The translations under genes and the position numbers were made by a program. Below are positions 24,401 to 31,490 of a stretch of 64,000 nucleotides of DNA, in pieces. The stretch spans positions 8,816,501-8,880,500 of the forward strand of contig NC_066279.1 in the NCBI RefSeq assembly GCF_905404315.1, given 5' to 3'. The notes under the pieces were generated by a model. It made no database searches. It had not been told where the DNA came from and saw only the letters and a program-made list of their open reading frames with translations. Position 1 is the first letter of the stretch; each line of letters opens with the position of its first letter. This stretch comes from Leptidea sinapis (lineage: Eukaryota > Arthropoda > Insecta > Lepidoptera > Pieridae).

Positions 24401-27400
24401 TAACTAGAAATATATCGAGTCAATGAGAGATTGCATGAGTGGTGTATTATATCCATGATGACATATTTATATATTATATTAGTCATTAGGTAGGCCGTAG
24501 TAGTGGCATATGAGTAACTAGGTACTGAGACAAAACTTCTTGAGCGGGCAAAATCGTCACCAATTTTGGTAGGGTTGTCATAAACAAGTGTTACTTCCTG
24601 TTATCTTCCTAAGGACGATGGATCATACAAATATAAATATCAAATATTTACTTACCTTTTTATTTGTAGTCTTTGGACAGTTAAAATATGATACATTTTT
24701 ATTTTTTCTTGTATTATTCACGCATACAGTACAGTAAACAACCATATAAATTAATATAATATTAAAATATCACTTTTATGAAAATTTATTGAAGCAGGCG
24801 TTACTTTGCGGAAATCCATAATTTTGGCGAGTCATGGACTGAGGATGCTTCGTGTAGAGGCGAAACACGTGTCGAATTGTTTAAAGACGAATATTGGCGG
24901 AATTAACACTATTAACTCAATTCATTTGGATTATCACTTTTATGTTAAAATATTTAAGCTTGCTATTAATAAAACAATACGTATGTCGCGCTTTTACTGC
25001 GATTGTCAACTGGCTGCGCGATGGTCTACCGGTTATAATCAGAGTCGCCGCGTACGCAGCAAGCGGCCAGTGGACACTCACACTTTCACCGGATCATTGT
25101 GCTGATTGTGGTAGTGGTATCCCCGCTTAATCATCCCAATATTTTTTAATATAAACTTATATCATATTATATTTCGTTTTAGAAAAACTGTCAGACCTGA
25201 CGAAATGAACCTGCAATTAGATGAGGGTAGCGCCCATGAAGATAATGCAGCTTTTGATAATGACGTGGAAGGTATTTGTAATATATTTTGAATACAATAC
25301 TCATACAATACTTCTCTTATATACAACGCTATTTGTGTTCATTATGATCTGAGTCGAAACATTAACATTATAAATCGCAGAAGCATTGAATGTCTGATGT
25401 GCCTGTAACTTCACAGGCTGCAAACACACTTCAAACCAAAATATACTAGTGTTTTCTGGCAGAAAATATCGATGTGTTTTCAGACGAACATGGCACATAA
25501 CACCATAAACATAAAATATGAAATTGCATACACAAACAAAGCGTGCGAGAGATAAGAACATCTGTAGCACAGATCTATTGTTAATGTAACTGTATATTAA
25601 CTTACTATTTATTACTTTGCTCCTTACATTAAATATTTGTAAATACAACATTTTGACCATTGATAAGATACAAGTTAATAATAATTAAATACTACTAACA
25701 ACTAAAGGAGAATGGCCAGCATTGTATGGAGCTTGGGCCAAGTACAAACATGTTTGTGTCTCGATAAATGTTAGCATAAAATAAAGCTTGATAATTCTTT
25801 TTTCATTCACAAAAATATATTTCTGGTTGGAATCCCAGGTTCAGATAAAAACAATTTTAAAGAATGTTAGGTTATGTTAGTTTGTTATATAGTACAGAAG
25901 TATTCTGAACTATTAAACAATCGTGATTTAAAGTATGATGTTACCTATTTAAAGGTATAGATGGCTCTTAACCTATACCTTTAAAAAGGTAACTAATCAC
26001 TTACATAATAAAGTAAGTAGGTACAGTACTTCTTTAATTCATAATTAATAACACTCACTGTAATAGTTTTAGGATATACGGAGAAAATGTAATTAGTATC
26101 TCAACTCGACGCAATAAAAATACAAAACAACGGCAGGGATTGAAATAAAATTTAAATAACCTTTGCTGTTGTGAATTACGTGTAGGTATTTAGTTTGAAG
26201 TATAACTTAAAGAACTCTGTGGTACTAAAGATGAAAAAAATGACACTGAATGTCAATGACAACATGTCAACTACATGACGAGTTGTTTCGATTGTATTTT
26301 AACTAAATATTATAATATTATATTCCAAAAAATCGATCTTTTTAAATGTACTATGAAGATGCAACTCTTAATCGATTGATTCGATTTAAAGTTGCGAGAA
26401 TTTATTGCACTTTTTATAAATAACTAGCTGACCCAGCTAACGTTGTATTGCCGATATTAAAATCGCAATACAAAAGTAACTGTTGATTATAGATGGGTGA
26501 AAATTTGAAGTTGTATGTATTTTTAATGCTGACTCATAATCAAACAAATTAAAAAAAACATTAAAAAAAAATTTAGGGGATGAAAAATAGATGTCCTATT
26601 CTCAGACCTACCCAATATGCACTCAAAATTTCATGAGAATCGGTCAAGCCGTTTCGGAGGAGTTCAAAGTTTAACACCATGGACACGAGAATTTTATATA
26701 TTAGATTTCTTGGTTAAAAAAAAAGAGGTTATAAATTTAAATAAAATTGACACTTATTTAATCATAAGCATATATCTTAACATTTGCAGACAATACGGGT
26801 AAGATTAACTATGGAATTTAATGCTTAATTTTTGGAAATAGAAAAATGTTTATAATTTGTAGGTTCACAACAGCAAAAAGGCAAATCTGGGAAAGGTGTT
26901 AAGAAAAATATGGGGAAAGGCAAAAAGAAGAGTTCAAAACCAGATGCACAACAATCTGTGGAATCGAATGGTCCTCTTGAAAAAAACAAGGTAATGTTGA
27001 CCTTGTAATACCAGATAACTAGTATTTTTATTTTTCAGTTCCGACTCATCTCTAAGTTTTGAAAATACCTCGTATTAACTCATTAAAAAACCTATGAGTT
27101 TGTGATCAAAATCCAAATCACGACACTACGTAAGCTAAACAGCTACGCAACAGAAAAAGCAAAAAAGGTGGGGATTAAATTATACACACATTTTACCAAA
27201 CTAGGCAAAGATTATCTTTGATGAACGATTGTTGTAATTATCTTAGTTTCACACCAGCTTGAAAATTTCCAATTATGACACGAAACCTTTAAGTAGAGCA
27301 AGTCTTTATTTCCTTTAAAATGAATTACAGCTGATAATAATTAGTACAGTACACATTTCATTGAAAACTTTCAAATATTTTCACGTTGTGTTGATGCGAA

Positions 27401-28250
27401 AATGGCATGAGATAGTGAAATCTGATTCCGGAGTTTATTAATTCGGAAGCTAGTGCAAATATGAATAGATAAATACTTAAAAGTTTATGATGAACAATCA
27501 AATCCCCACTAGTGATATTATAATTAAATAATAAATGCTTATTTTGGAAGGAAAAAGGAGGAGGAGAAGGAAAAAACTATGACTAAATTTAAAAAATCAA
27601 AGTCGGTTCTTACACATAACGCGAGAATTGAATGCAGAGTTCAGGAATGCAATAGTGCTGTTACCTTATTATAATTGATAACCATAATCACGAGTTTGTC
27701 GATAAATTTAAATAATGCTTTAAGTTTATCATTTAACACTAGGTTAAAATGATGAAACAAATATTTTATAATTTTAACCTAATAATTAAATCTCAAACCT
27801 TTGTTCTGCCTTTCTTCACACATGTTTAGAACATTTTTCGACATTTATCGTGCTTGGCGATAAATAAAAACTCGTTTTTTTTTGGAATGGAAGCTGATGG
27901 ACTTAGATCAGTCAAGTTCAGTATTAACTAGGTAGCACGGTAAGCGAAGACTACGGCACAGCACTACACTACGTGAGGCGTGCGCCAAGCGGGGGGAGAT
28001 GCTGCGGCTGTATACGCCAGACCCCGGCTGCATTCAACTCGCGCCATATTACTGTACAATCCAATATGACGCCCATGGCTTATGACACTGTTTTATTACT
28101 TGAACTTACGTTAATTAAGACTTTTTACTAAGGTTTTTCTTATTTTCGAAGATTCTATGAATCTGCTATTAATTCATTATTTTATTGTTAAAGGTTGATG
28201 TAATTGAGAAGGAACATATCGGCCAGGGCGACGCACCAGTTTCTAATTAA
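6280..28250 (+). CDS. FAM120A: Constitutive coactivator of PPAR-gamma-like protein (FAM120 family), 18 exons
   Basis: Joining 18 exons in phase gives 931 residues: 6280-6427, 8189-8367, 8452-8565, 8651-8797, 8889-9050, 9137-9332, 9494-9603, 9875-10063, 11018-11300, 11397-11556, 11698-11823, 11906-12017, 13968-14192, 17797-17994, 22725-22897, 25183-25271, 26863-26990, 28194-28250. All introns are GT-AG. Order: PIN/XPG-N-like domain (about 1-315) with LVLDAEGCLDRLYGG; polar linker (316-415); conserved C-terminal module (416-717) with HFYRPVRQ, LRAFLSCMKSDTP, ILRRQELDAFLA and ANDACG; LEIAGVVVGQW (about 760); Arg/Gly-rich segment (784-840); acidic then Lys-rich tail. Vertebrate members act as transcriptional coactivators, RNA-binding proteins or Src/PI3K scaffolds. 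Which role applies in insects is not shown here. FAM120A/B/C cannot be told apart, so read the symbol as family level. Confidence 0.93.
6428..8188. other. FAM120 intron 1
   Basis: AT-rich. It holds a short CA run near 6747 and a minus-strand non-LTR tail fragment at 7805-8050, described separately. I see nothing else. Confidence 0.6.
7805..8050 (-). pseudogene. C-terminal fragment of an I-like non-LTR ORF2
   Basis: The minus strand reads open for about 80 residues to a TAA at 7805-7807. It shows AKLRIRDHSLCDCGLDEGN followed by VDHLF, a Cys-x-Cys...His pattern. The same tail module occurs in the two I-like elements at 35-45 kb (CECEFDKCDLDHIFFSC in the first). Downstream on the minus strand, 7550-7800 looks like its 3' untranslated remainder. 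It is a 5'-truncated insertion in intron 1, antisense to the host gene. Confidence 0.65.
8189..8367 (+). CDS. FAM120 exon 2
   Basis: Completes a GAT codon and encodes DWACGGQW through QRVNS, part of the PIN-like domain (CVAFNG corresponds to the vertebrate LFVFFNG strand). The donor TCT/GTTAGT is weaker than the other donors. It ends in phase 0. Confidence 0.9.
8452..8565 (+). CDS. FAM120 exon 3
   Basis: Encodes VLRHIVTKGTPPPKVWWVPP to LNIPV. The KGTPPPKVW block is identical in vertebrate FAM120A. The donor is GTATGT; phase 0 at both ends. Confidence 0.95.
8651..8797 (+). CDS. FAM120 exon 4
   Basis: Encodes 49 residues from MVSSDDHCQEVVGLC to QLKLTYR. It aligns with the vertebrate DHHQEVIGFC and GLVAYDSDY region. 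At the place where nuclease relatives keep acidic active-site residues the insect sequence reads CSGEY, so nuclease activity is not evident. The donor is GTGAGT. Confidence 0.93.
8889..9050 (+). CDS. FAM120 exon 5
   Basis: Encodes SSLETKEYMVHDLPKLLDLP through INLKK, including LCLFAALLGGTIL, which matches the vertebrate FPIFAALLGNHIL helix of the PIN/XPG-I-like region. The donor is GTAATG; phase 0. Confidence 0.93.
9137..9332 (+). CDS. FAM120 exon 6
   Basis: Encodes the end of the N-terminal domain, QQVPPEGLIKTIGQFVRDLP to KTAS, matching the vertebrate VIKAVADYVRNI and KRAIGYY blocks. It ends in phase 1 at donor G/GTAGAG. Confidence 0.93.
9494..9603 (+). CDS. FAM120 exon 7
   Basis: Encodes a polar linker beginning GRRPKNNKKNQKPDM and ending SSENE. 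Vertebrate proteins have a longer, low-conservation linker here. The donor GAG/GTTACT is non-consensus after GT, but the phase (1 to 0) and the next exon fit. Confidence 0.8.
9875..10063 (+). CDS. FAM120 exon 8
   Basis: Encodes 63 residues of polar linker, from QKGLEDYKLAT to RSTTKE, with several acidic clusters. There are no recognisable motifs. Acceptor GAATTACAG; donor GAG/GTGTGA; phase 0. Confidence 0.82.
10064..11017. other. FAM120 intron 8
   Basis: AT-rich. It contains the 33-bp minisatellite at 10528-10660 and no other recognisable element. Confidence 0.6.
10528..10660. repeat. 33-bp minisatellite, about 3.6 copies
   Basis: The block ACTCTAACCAAACATTACAT recurs with small changes at 10528, 10561, 10594 and 10627, an exact 33-base period. 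The fourth copy is degenerate. It lies within FAM120 intron 8. Confidence 0.9.
11018..11300 (+). CDS. FAM120 exon 9
   Basis: Encodes the start of the conserved C-terminal module: APAEVLRTCAERHARGLMHP, then LPVLMEDDNHREIP and HFYRPVRQHIYAILYN. This matches vertebrate APEVLRVAEHRHKKGLMYP and LLYRPVRQYVYGVLF. Ends in phase 1 at G/GTACGG. Confidence 0.95.
11397..11556 (+). CDS. FAM120 exon 10
   Basis: Encodes DEGVAGASTTNDQP, then ISEWIYSRVNPGKHPE and VQRLWFG, matching vertebrate IKEWAAYKGKSPQTPELV and LKRLWLG. Ends in phase 2. Confidence 0.94.
11698..11823 (+). CDS. FAM120 exon 11
   Basis: Encodes TAQEDKGRRLRAFLSCMKSD and the QHLLILGTVLR segment, among the most conserved blocks of the family (vertebrate RRMRAFLACMRSDTP, HLMVLCCVLRYM). 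Confidence 0.95.
11906..12017 (+). CDS. FAM120 exon 12
   Basis: Encodes YIMTSQIQILRRQELDAFLA to HLQEMT (vertebrate RILRRQELDAFLAQAL). The donor is GTAAGT; phase 0. Confidence 0.95.
12120..12400 (+). pseudogene. RTE-like reverse transcriptase remnant (YADD region)
   Basis: Reads roughly as MREIECGIDVEM, then LLYADDHVIFSSS with the catalytic YADD, then an ELQEMMD...LNKSF block and RGMKVNAKKTKV. A TGA follows MMD and further breaks lie downstream. It resembles the missing later part of the RTE-like element at 15880-17720, so both may derive from one family. About 280 bases remain. Confidence 0.65.
12740..13840 (-). mobile_element. Dead mariner element in FAM120 intron 12
   Basis: Minus-strand transposase pieces (12821-13726) define a mariner-family DNA transposon. 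The terminal inverted repeats could not be set with confidence, so the ends are approximate. It lies antisense to FAM120, immediately before the GC-rich exon 13. Confidence 0.7.
12821..13726 (-). pseudogene. Mariner transposase, broken, third catalytic Asp replaced
   Basis: The N-terminal DNA-binding half (13726-13484) contains ATIQNWVNEFKRGRS and GGRPLTATTEDNI. A frameshift near 13484 and a stop near 13405 separate it from the catalytic half (13399-12821). That half shows TSDESWIY (first Asp), HHDNASAHSA (second Asp) and SPHLAPCYFYLFP. In mariner the last block is normally APCDFYLFP with the third Asp; here codon 12959-12961 encodes Tyr. With the frame breaks it is inactive. Confidence 0.85.
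13968..14192 (+). CDS. FAM120 exon 13, GC-rich
   Basis: Encodes 75 residues including SARGVQLASLVMAGAEAAVL, ANDACG and WLFFDGKLLQ (vertebrate DPRGIQLSALFMSG, ANDACGQPIPW, WMYFDGKLFQ). By my count 166 of 225 bases are G or C, far above earlier exons. The exon starts GTGAGC directly after the acceptor CATGCAG, so the boundary looks like AG/GTGAG. Donor AAG/GTAACT. Confidence 0.95.
14193..15771. other. First part of FAM120 intron 13
   Basis: No gene or element recognised. An inverted pair AAAGTGTGCT...AGCACACTTT (about 14540-14576) forms a short hairpin. Confidence 0.4.
15772..15855. repeat. Tandem duplication, 2 x 42 bp
   Basis: CCGTGGGGTATCC starts at 15772 and again at 15814. Each copy ends in CCTCCCTCACT, and the copies differ at a few bases. 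It lies just upstream of the RTE-like endonuclease region and may belong to that element. Confidence 0.85.
15880..17720 (+). mobile_element. RTE-like non-LTR retrotransposon, degraded, in FAM120 intron 13
   Basis: Endonuclease: NAPDSSHSKAVTEESWEQ (about 15925), MLGDLNARVGVKREGYE (about 16035), MNTWFHD. A long linker follows (16440-16860; DWWDNETRRMVEEKN). Reverse transcriptase: KALRGMRPGKSTR (17028), AGFRKGMGCTDQ (17333), YCAFKDLEKA with a stop soon after, and CVASPWLFNLFL at about 17675. Multiple stops and shifts make it inactive. A 66-base foldback (17597-17662) interrupts it. It ends about 75 bases before FAM120 exon 14. Confidence 0.75.
17597..17662. repeat. Small foldback insertion inside the RTE-like element
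   Basis: Arm TCCAAAGTTATCCAAAT (17597-17613) is nearly complementary to ATTTGGATAATTTTGGA (17643-17659). It splits the RT translation between a FDI segment and CVASPWLF, where related RTE proteins are continuous. It looks like a tiny inverted-repeat insertion. Confidence 0.6.
17797..17994 (+). CDS. FAM120 exon 14
   Basis: Encodes IERMRKAILEGLEVEF, GGWRGRGRGARLEIAG and VVVGQWGGGSYPRPT to YPQ (vertebrate VEKMRQSVLEGL and LEIAGTVVGHW). Acceptor TTTATTAG (17795-17796), donor CAG/GTGAGG (17995), phase 0 at both ends. Its last 48 bases and donor are the founder unit of the downstream tandem array. Confidence 0.92.
17947..18898 (+). repeat. 84-bp tandem array made of exon 14 end, 5' splice site and intron start
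   Basis: There are eleven full 84-base units plus a partial twelfth (from 18871). Each unit has 48 bases identical to the exon 14 end (GGCCAGTGGG to ACCCGCAG) and 36 bases of intron (GTGAGG to CATATATGTG). Donors fall at 17995 plus multiples of 84, the last at 18835. Copies differ mainly just after the donor: GTGAGGGACG, GTGAGGAGCG (units 4, 7, 8 and 9) or GTGAGGGGCG (unit 5); unit 11 has one extra C-to-T. In the FAM120 frame each unit has a TGA 18 bases after the donor. Because 84 is a multiple of 3, the other frames stay open across the array, giving long artefact ORFs on both strands. Confidence 0.97.
18921..19344 (+). repeat. Left inverted LTR-like repeat
   Basis: From TAAATTAAA to GGATGGATTT. 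It is similar, in reverse orientation, to 22128-22519 (shared blocks: GATGAGCTACAC, TCCCTAATTGTAGGTATCT, GAATTGTGTACCTACG, TCGTGCAATGTACACAGG). It starts within about 25 bases of the end of the 84-bp array. Confidence 0.85.
19630..20260 (-). pseudogene. Non-LTR reverse transcriptase C-terminal tail
   Basis: The minus strand reads LSDRRNSFDAMLLYKIVNNH, then IDAPLLLQALSFQVPKR, with RTCRLLNG and DIFKETLSSFKKN before a stop at 19875. This is the standard tail of Jockey/CR1-type ORF2 proteins. It lies where the env C-terminus and 3' LTR of the surrounding retroelement would be expected. Confidence 0.65.
20450..21075 (-). pseudogene. Env-like (baculovirus F-type) fusion protein remnant of a retroelement
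   Basis: A hydrophobic N-terminal segment near 21030 resembles a signal peptide. After a frameshift near 20810 comes a basic furin-like site RKKRG followed by a hydrophobic fusion-peptide-like stretch with FGV (about 20715-20670). A Asn/Gln-rich heptad-like region (about 20580-20450) follows. Insect errantivirus and some BEL/Pao env proteins share this F-protein layout. The membrane anchor is missing, the frame is broken at least twice, and the gene is cut off by the non-LTR tail, so it is not functional. The assignment rests on layout and the cleavage-site context. Confidence 0.6.
21270..21575 (-). pseudogene. BEL/Pao pol remnant (region before integrase)
   Basis: Minus-strand open frame with ERFSSFKRMVRVLSYCLRLK and a Q-rich FQKEYKALTKELS segment ending in LILRSIY. 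This matches the BEL/Pao stretch between RNase H and integrase, which normally reads on into a GGR-containing segment and the integrase. Here it ends at 21270, and env-like sequence starts about 200 bases later, so the integrase is deleted. Confidence 0.6.
21948..22044. repeat. 48-bp tandem duplication inside the retroelement leader
   Basis: AGAAGTACCTAG...GCTAGAAGAG occurs at 21948 and again at 21996 with a few differences. It lies just inside the primer-site-like motif of the right LTR-like repeat. Confidence 0.75.
22081..22088 (-). other. Primer-binding-site-like TGGCGACT
   Basis: Immediately inside the right LTR-like repeat the minus strand reads GATTGACTGGCGACT. TGGCGAC-type primer sites are usual in BEL/Pao elements. 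It supports the orientation of the right repeat as a 5' LTR. Confidence 0.45.
22128..22519 (-). repeat. Right inverted LTR-like repeat
   Basis: Reverse complement of the left repeat with scattered differences and small gaps. The left copy has extra sequence near 19010-19035. On its outer side lies CTTAAAGTCGGGA in two direct copies (about 22590-22617). Confidence 0.85.
22725..22897 (+). CDS. FAM120 exon 15, Arg/Gly-rich and extremely GC-rich
   Basis: Encodes VSYVGYTPQPRNSYGRGAWR, a long Arg/Gly/Ala/Pro-rich stretch with RGRGG, then TTLTVNG. By my count 148 of 173 bases are G or C. Vertebrate FAM120A has an RGG-type region at the same place after LEIAGTVVGHW. Acceptor TCGTCCAG is followed by GTGAGC, so splicing to exon 14 recreates CAG/GTGAGC. 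Ends in phase 2 at G/GTACGG. Confidence 0.9.
22898..25182. other. FAM120 intron 15
   Basis: No coding element recognised. Three stretches have the look of dispersed repeats because they are GC-richer than their surroundings: about 23300-23600 (CCCCACCAGGAG), 24040-24150 (CTCGAGACTGGCTCGAGCACG, an inverted CTCGAG pair) and 24790-25090 (GTGTAGAGGCGAAACACGTG). I cannot name them. Confidence 0.4.
25183..25271 (+). CDS. FAM120 exon 16
   Basis: Encodes KTVRPDEMNLQLDEGSAHED and an acidic run ending DNDVE. Base composition returns to AT-rich. Acceptor CGTTTTAG; donor G/GTATTT; it joins phase 2 to phase 1. Confidence 0.85.
25272..26862. other. FAM120 intron 16
   Basis: AT-rich; contains the Helitron-like element 26424-26705. 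A short inverted pair TTTAAAGGTATAG...CTATACCTTTAAA at about 25950-25985 can form a hairpin. Nothing else recognised. Confidence 0.5.
26424..26705 (-). mobile_element. Helitron-like non-autonomous element, copy A
   Basis: On the minus strand it starts TCTAATATATAAAATTCTCG and ends GGGTCAGCTAG. It is flanked by A on the left and T on the right with no target duplication. It shares its 5' end with copy C (63031-63454) and its 3' end with copies B and C. TC...CTAG ends between A and T are the Helitron pattern. No coding capacity. Confidence 0.6.
26863..26990 (+). CDS. FAM120 exon 17
   Basis: Encodes SQQQKGKSGKGVKKNMGKGK and KKSSKPDAQQSVESNGPLEK, a Lys/Gly-rich basic tail that may bind nucleic acid or act in nuclear import (inference). 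Acceptor TTTGTAG, donor AAG/GTAATG. Confidence 0.85.
26991..28193. other. FAM120 intron 17
   Basis: Mostly AT-rich. A GC-rich block at about 27920-28080 (GGCACAGCACTACACTACG to TATGACGCCC) stands out and may be a dispersed repeat. No ORF supports a gene. Confidence 0.4.
28194..28250 (+). CDS. FAM120 exon 18, terminal
   Basis: Encodes VDVIEKEHIGQGDAPVSN and a TAA stop at 28248-28250. Acceptor TTGTTAAAG. The 3' UTR end is not clear; plus-strand AATAAA motifs occur near 29016 and 31240. Confidence 0.85.
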   Translation, partial: VDVIEKEHIGQGDAPVSN

Positions 28251-31200
28251 TTATTTTTTCTTTTCTTGTTTTAAAAGAATATTATTGTTATTATGTATTT
28301 ATTTTTTATCTTACATTTTTATCTCTGCCATTCGGATTATCATCATCAACAACTGATTGATAGATTGCTGCAAATTTCTTTCTCAAGAATTTCAAGCTGA
28401 CAAAAAATGACAATTAATATTGTAGGCAATATTTAAACTGTGATTAGCACGTATTCGAGCTGATAATGAACACACATGAAATTGCCTTATTTGTAGACCC
28501 TGCATGGTCTCGTAACACCAATAAGTATAAAAGTATTATAAATGTATACGTGCCTGAACATCAGAGACTTCCCAATTTTGAGACTGATCTTATATTAATT
28601 TGACACTCAATGTGTTTTATTAATTGTAATTTCAAGTGACGACGATATAAGGCGAGTTTGCACACTCGTTACCCTAAACATGACGACAACGGACTTATAG
28701 GAAATGTACTCATGCGATATCAACAAACTGTAGTTAATATTTGAGACCCAAAGATGATCCTGCCAAGGTAATCTCGGCTTACATTGCATGACAAGTGATA
28801 TTAAGTAAATATAATATATTAAAATTAACAAGTTGATTGTTAAGTCAAGTGAGATGATTTAGTAAGCAACATGCATCGTTTTACCATGTGAATTACTGAG
28901 TCGGCATTATTTATTTACACATAGTATATTTACAATTTACCAAAATAATTTAATTCCTAAGCTCGGTTTGGTCTATGGAATCCTAGAAGTGTGATTTGAC
29001 TTCAAGCAATCATTTAAAAATAAATTTGCACCGTCGTATTAGAAATGAACTAGTGTGCTATAAAATTATTAAATTGTTTGTTTTCGAACTTTTATTAAAT
29101 TTTGTTATAGATATATTCTCGATAAACGTTCAAAATTTTTTCGTGTTTAACACTTGTTTTATATTGAGTTATTATTAAAAAATTTATTTATTTTATTTAA
29201 CTGAATCTTACGATAGATATCAATAGGCAAAAGGAATAAATAAGATTTCATAGGTTAAACCAATCGTATTCAGACTTGTTTTTAGGAATTTTTGGTGTAT
29301 ATTTAGGGGTTTTGAATGTGCGTGTGTTTTCTGTATCGGATCTATTTGGTCGTTGGTTGCATCAAGGTGAGCTCGGTCGCGGGTCGGCCGCGCGACGTCG
29401 GGTAGATTTGATACTAATTATGTTGTTTGTTGCATTGTTGTAATCCTCCTCGTATTTTTTATCTACTATTTGAACTTGTTTGACGAATGTTTGGTATTGA
29501 GAGGGGGAGGTGTAGGATAATAAATCGCATTTATTGATTGAAAGTGGTGCTCTGAAAATTAAGTGTACGGGACTGCCAAAAACGAGTCTGAAACATGTTG
29601 TAGATGTAAGTCTTATTGTAGACGATTGTGGTTCTGTGCGAACATTCGCGTTTTGAGCATTCCCCACCTCCTATAGGGTATTATTTCAATAGTGATAGCG
29701 TAGATTTGTTAGTGATATATTTGTATGGACTTTGGGAATGTCAATGCCGCGAATGTTCTGGTATTTATATTATGTATTTTTGTAAATTTGTTACATTGTT
29801 ATAATTAAATTTAGCTGGAATGACTTCACAAAAATGTTTAAGACAAAGTCTTATCTACTAATAAGCTACTCGAGAGGTGAAAATGTGAAACATGTAACAT
29901 CATTGAACAATACCAGAAAATAACATTCCATATACGATATTAGTGAATATTGTTAAAAACCTGGGTGCCGATTAAAAGGTTTCGAGCGCTCGAATTCAAC
30001 GGATTGTTTGCGAAGTAGTCTCGGAATTGATTAAATCAACCCAGAACCTAACCCACAGCACGGCCTAGCCTCGTGCGGGTTCTATTCTTTATATGACGTT
30101 GTATGGATATACTCGCTCGTATACTTGATACGATTGCGCATCACTGGTGGCATCACGACCACGTGGACCACGGCTATCATAATTGTCACCATGATTTTAG
30201 CGTCAACTCAAAAAATAAACGATATATACAAAAGAAAATTATAGTTAAGGAGTTTTCTATTGCGATTATTCCTGTCATTTTTTGACCATTCTTTGAATAC
30301 GAGCGCCCGAAACTTAAAATTGACCTGGGCGAAATTCGTGAGGTTTCACCAATAGCGACTGGAACTGATGAAGACTTTACAAATAGTACCGCTCAAATTT
30401 GGCCGGTACATAGACGAATAAAATAGTATGCCACAAGAATATTGATTTTAACAAAGGCAACAGAAGTAATGTGAACGGAACACCGTTCTTCGTGATCGTT
30501 AAATAATATAAGAGATTGTTTAGCAGTCTTCGTAAACAGATCAAAGCCGTCGCTGCGGCGAGCGGTTGTTTAAAGCTTGGATGTGGACGTCCTCGCAGTG
30601 GACGTGCGCGACGCACTAGTCGGAGCGGGGCTATCGTTACGTACGATTAACTAAAAATATTATTGCTTGCTTATTATAATAAACACAATATGTAGACTTT
30701 AGAATTTTGACTTCAATATAGTTTAATTTTTCATTGAGAAACGTGAAAGGATTTCTTAGGGGGTCGGTTATTTGTGGGGTGCATGTTTAATATTTATCAC
30801 GCGGCACTGTTTAAAGGATATTCTCGTATATGATATCTTGTGTTATTGTGCTGCTTACTTATATAACTTTCACATATTTAAAGCATAATAATATTAGGGG
30901 TGATTCCAAGAAGGAAGTAGTTTTTATTTTTATCTTCAAACAGTTATTCACTATAGTTTTAGGATATTCAACAGTATAATAACTTTTACTCCATTTAATA
31001 AACTTATTTGCTGACAACGGTCACTTAATATTTAAAATATATTAGATGTATTCGTCACATACATTCATACCCTTTTCGTAATTGAGTAGCAACATGGAAC
31101 TGTGGCTTTTTGAAAACACTTATAACTTAACTACATAAGGTTGCTTTGAAAGTTTGTAAACATGGGTTCAATATTGTTTAACCATAATGAACGCGTATTA

Positions 31201-31271
31201 TTGAAAATATAAAATTGTAAAGAGTTGTATTTGTCTTCAAATAAAAGTTCCATCATAACAATTGTTTTATT
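28251..31271. other. Intergenic region or FAM120 3' UTR
   Basis: No supported gene. A GC-rich patch near 30535-30640 and a His-codon-rich stretch near 30140-30200 yield only short ORFs without family features. The plus-strand AATAAA at 31240 lies just before the convergent SWI5 gene and could end a long FAM120 transcript. Confidence 0.35.
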
Positions 31272-31490
31272 TTAATCATTTAGACCCAATCGTTGGTGAA
31301 CTTGTGTTACTGTGGTGCCTTCCAATTGCGCTATGTGATCTATCACTATCTGTGTTGCATCCTTTATATTGTTGTACTGATGCAATAATTTAACCATTGT
31401 TTTCTTATTTTTATCATCCTTTAAAAGCTGATCTAACTTTAATTCTTCTTCACTTAATTTGGCATGTAAGTCTCGATTGCTTAATGGCAT
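31272..31490 (-). CDS. SWI5: DNA repair protein SWI5 homologue
   Basis: 72 residues from ATG at 31490. In other eukaryotes SWI5 pairs with SFR1 and helps RAD51 filaments in homologous recombination in the nucleus. The C-terminal half LLHQYNNIKDATQIVIDHIA then GTTVTQVHQRLGLND matches the diagnostic SWI5 block (vertebrate LLHEYNDIKDVGQ...GLD). The N-terminal half is a charged helix-forming stretch. Upstream on the minus strand, TTGTTGCAG directly before ATG looks like a splice acceptor, so an upstream 5' exon is possible, and extra N-terminal residues cannot be excluded. AATAAA overlaps the stop region (31271-31266). Confidence 0.82.
   Translation of the reverse strand: MPLSNRDLHAKLSEEELKLDQLLKDDKNKKTMVKLLHQYNNIKDATQIVIDHIAQLEGTTVTQVHQRLGLND

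Noticed and set aside
29362..29667. 101-residue minus-strand ORF with FRLVFGSPVHL, which recalls retroelement integrase tails
   Set aside because: Only one short similarity and no surrounding pol or LTR; too weak to annotate.
30103..30285. His-rich ORF (HHWWHHDH region)
   Set aside because: Short, no family, next to non-coding AT-rich sequence; likely chance.
30377..30616. 79-residue minus-strand ORF starting in a GC-rich patch
   Set aside because: Hydrophobic low-complexity translation, no motif, no splice support.
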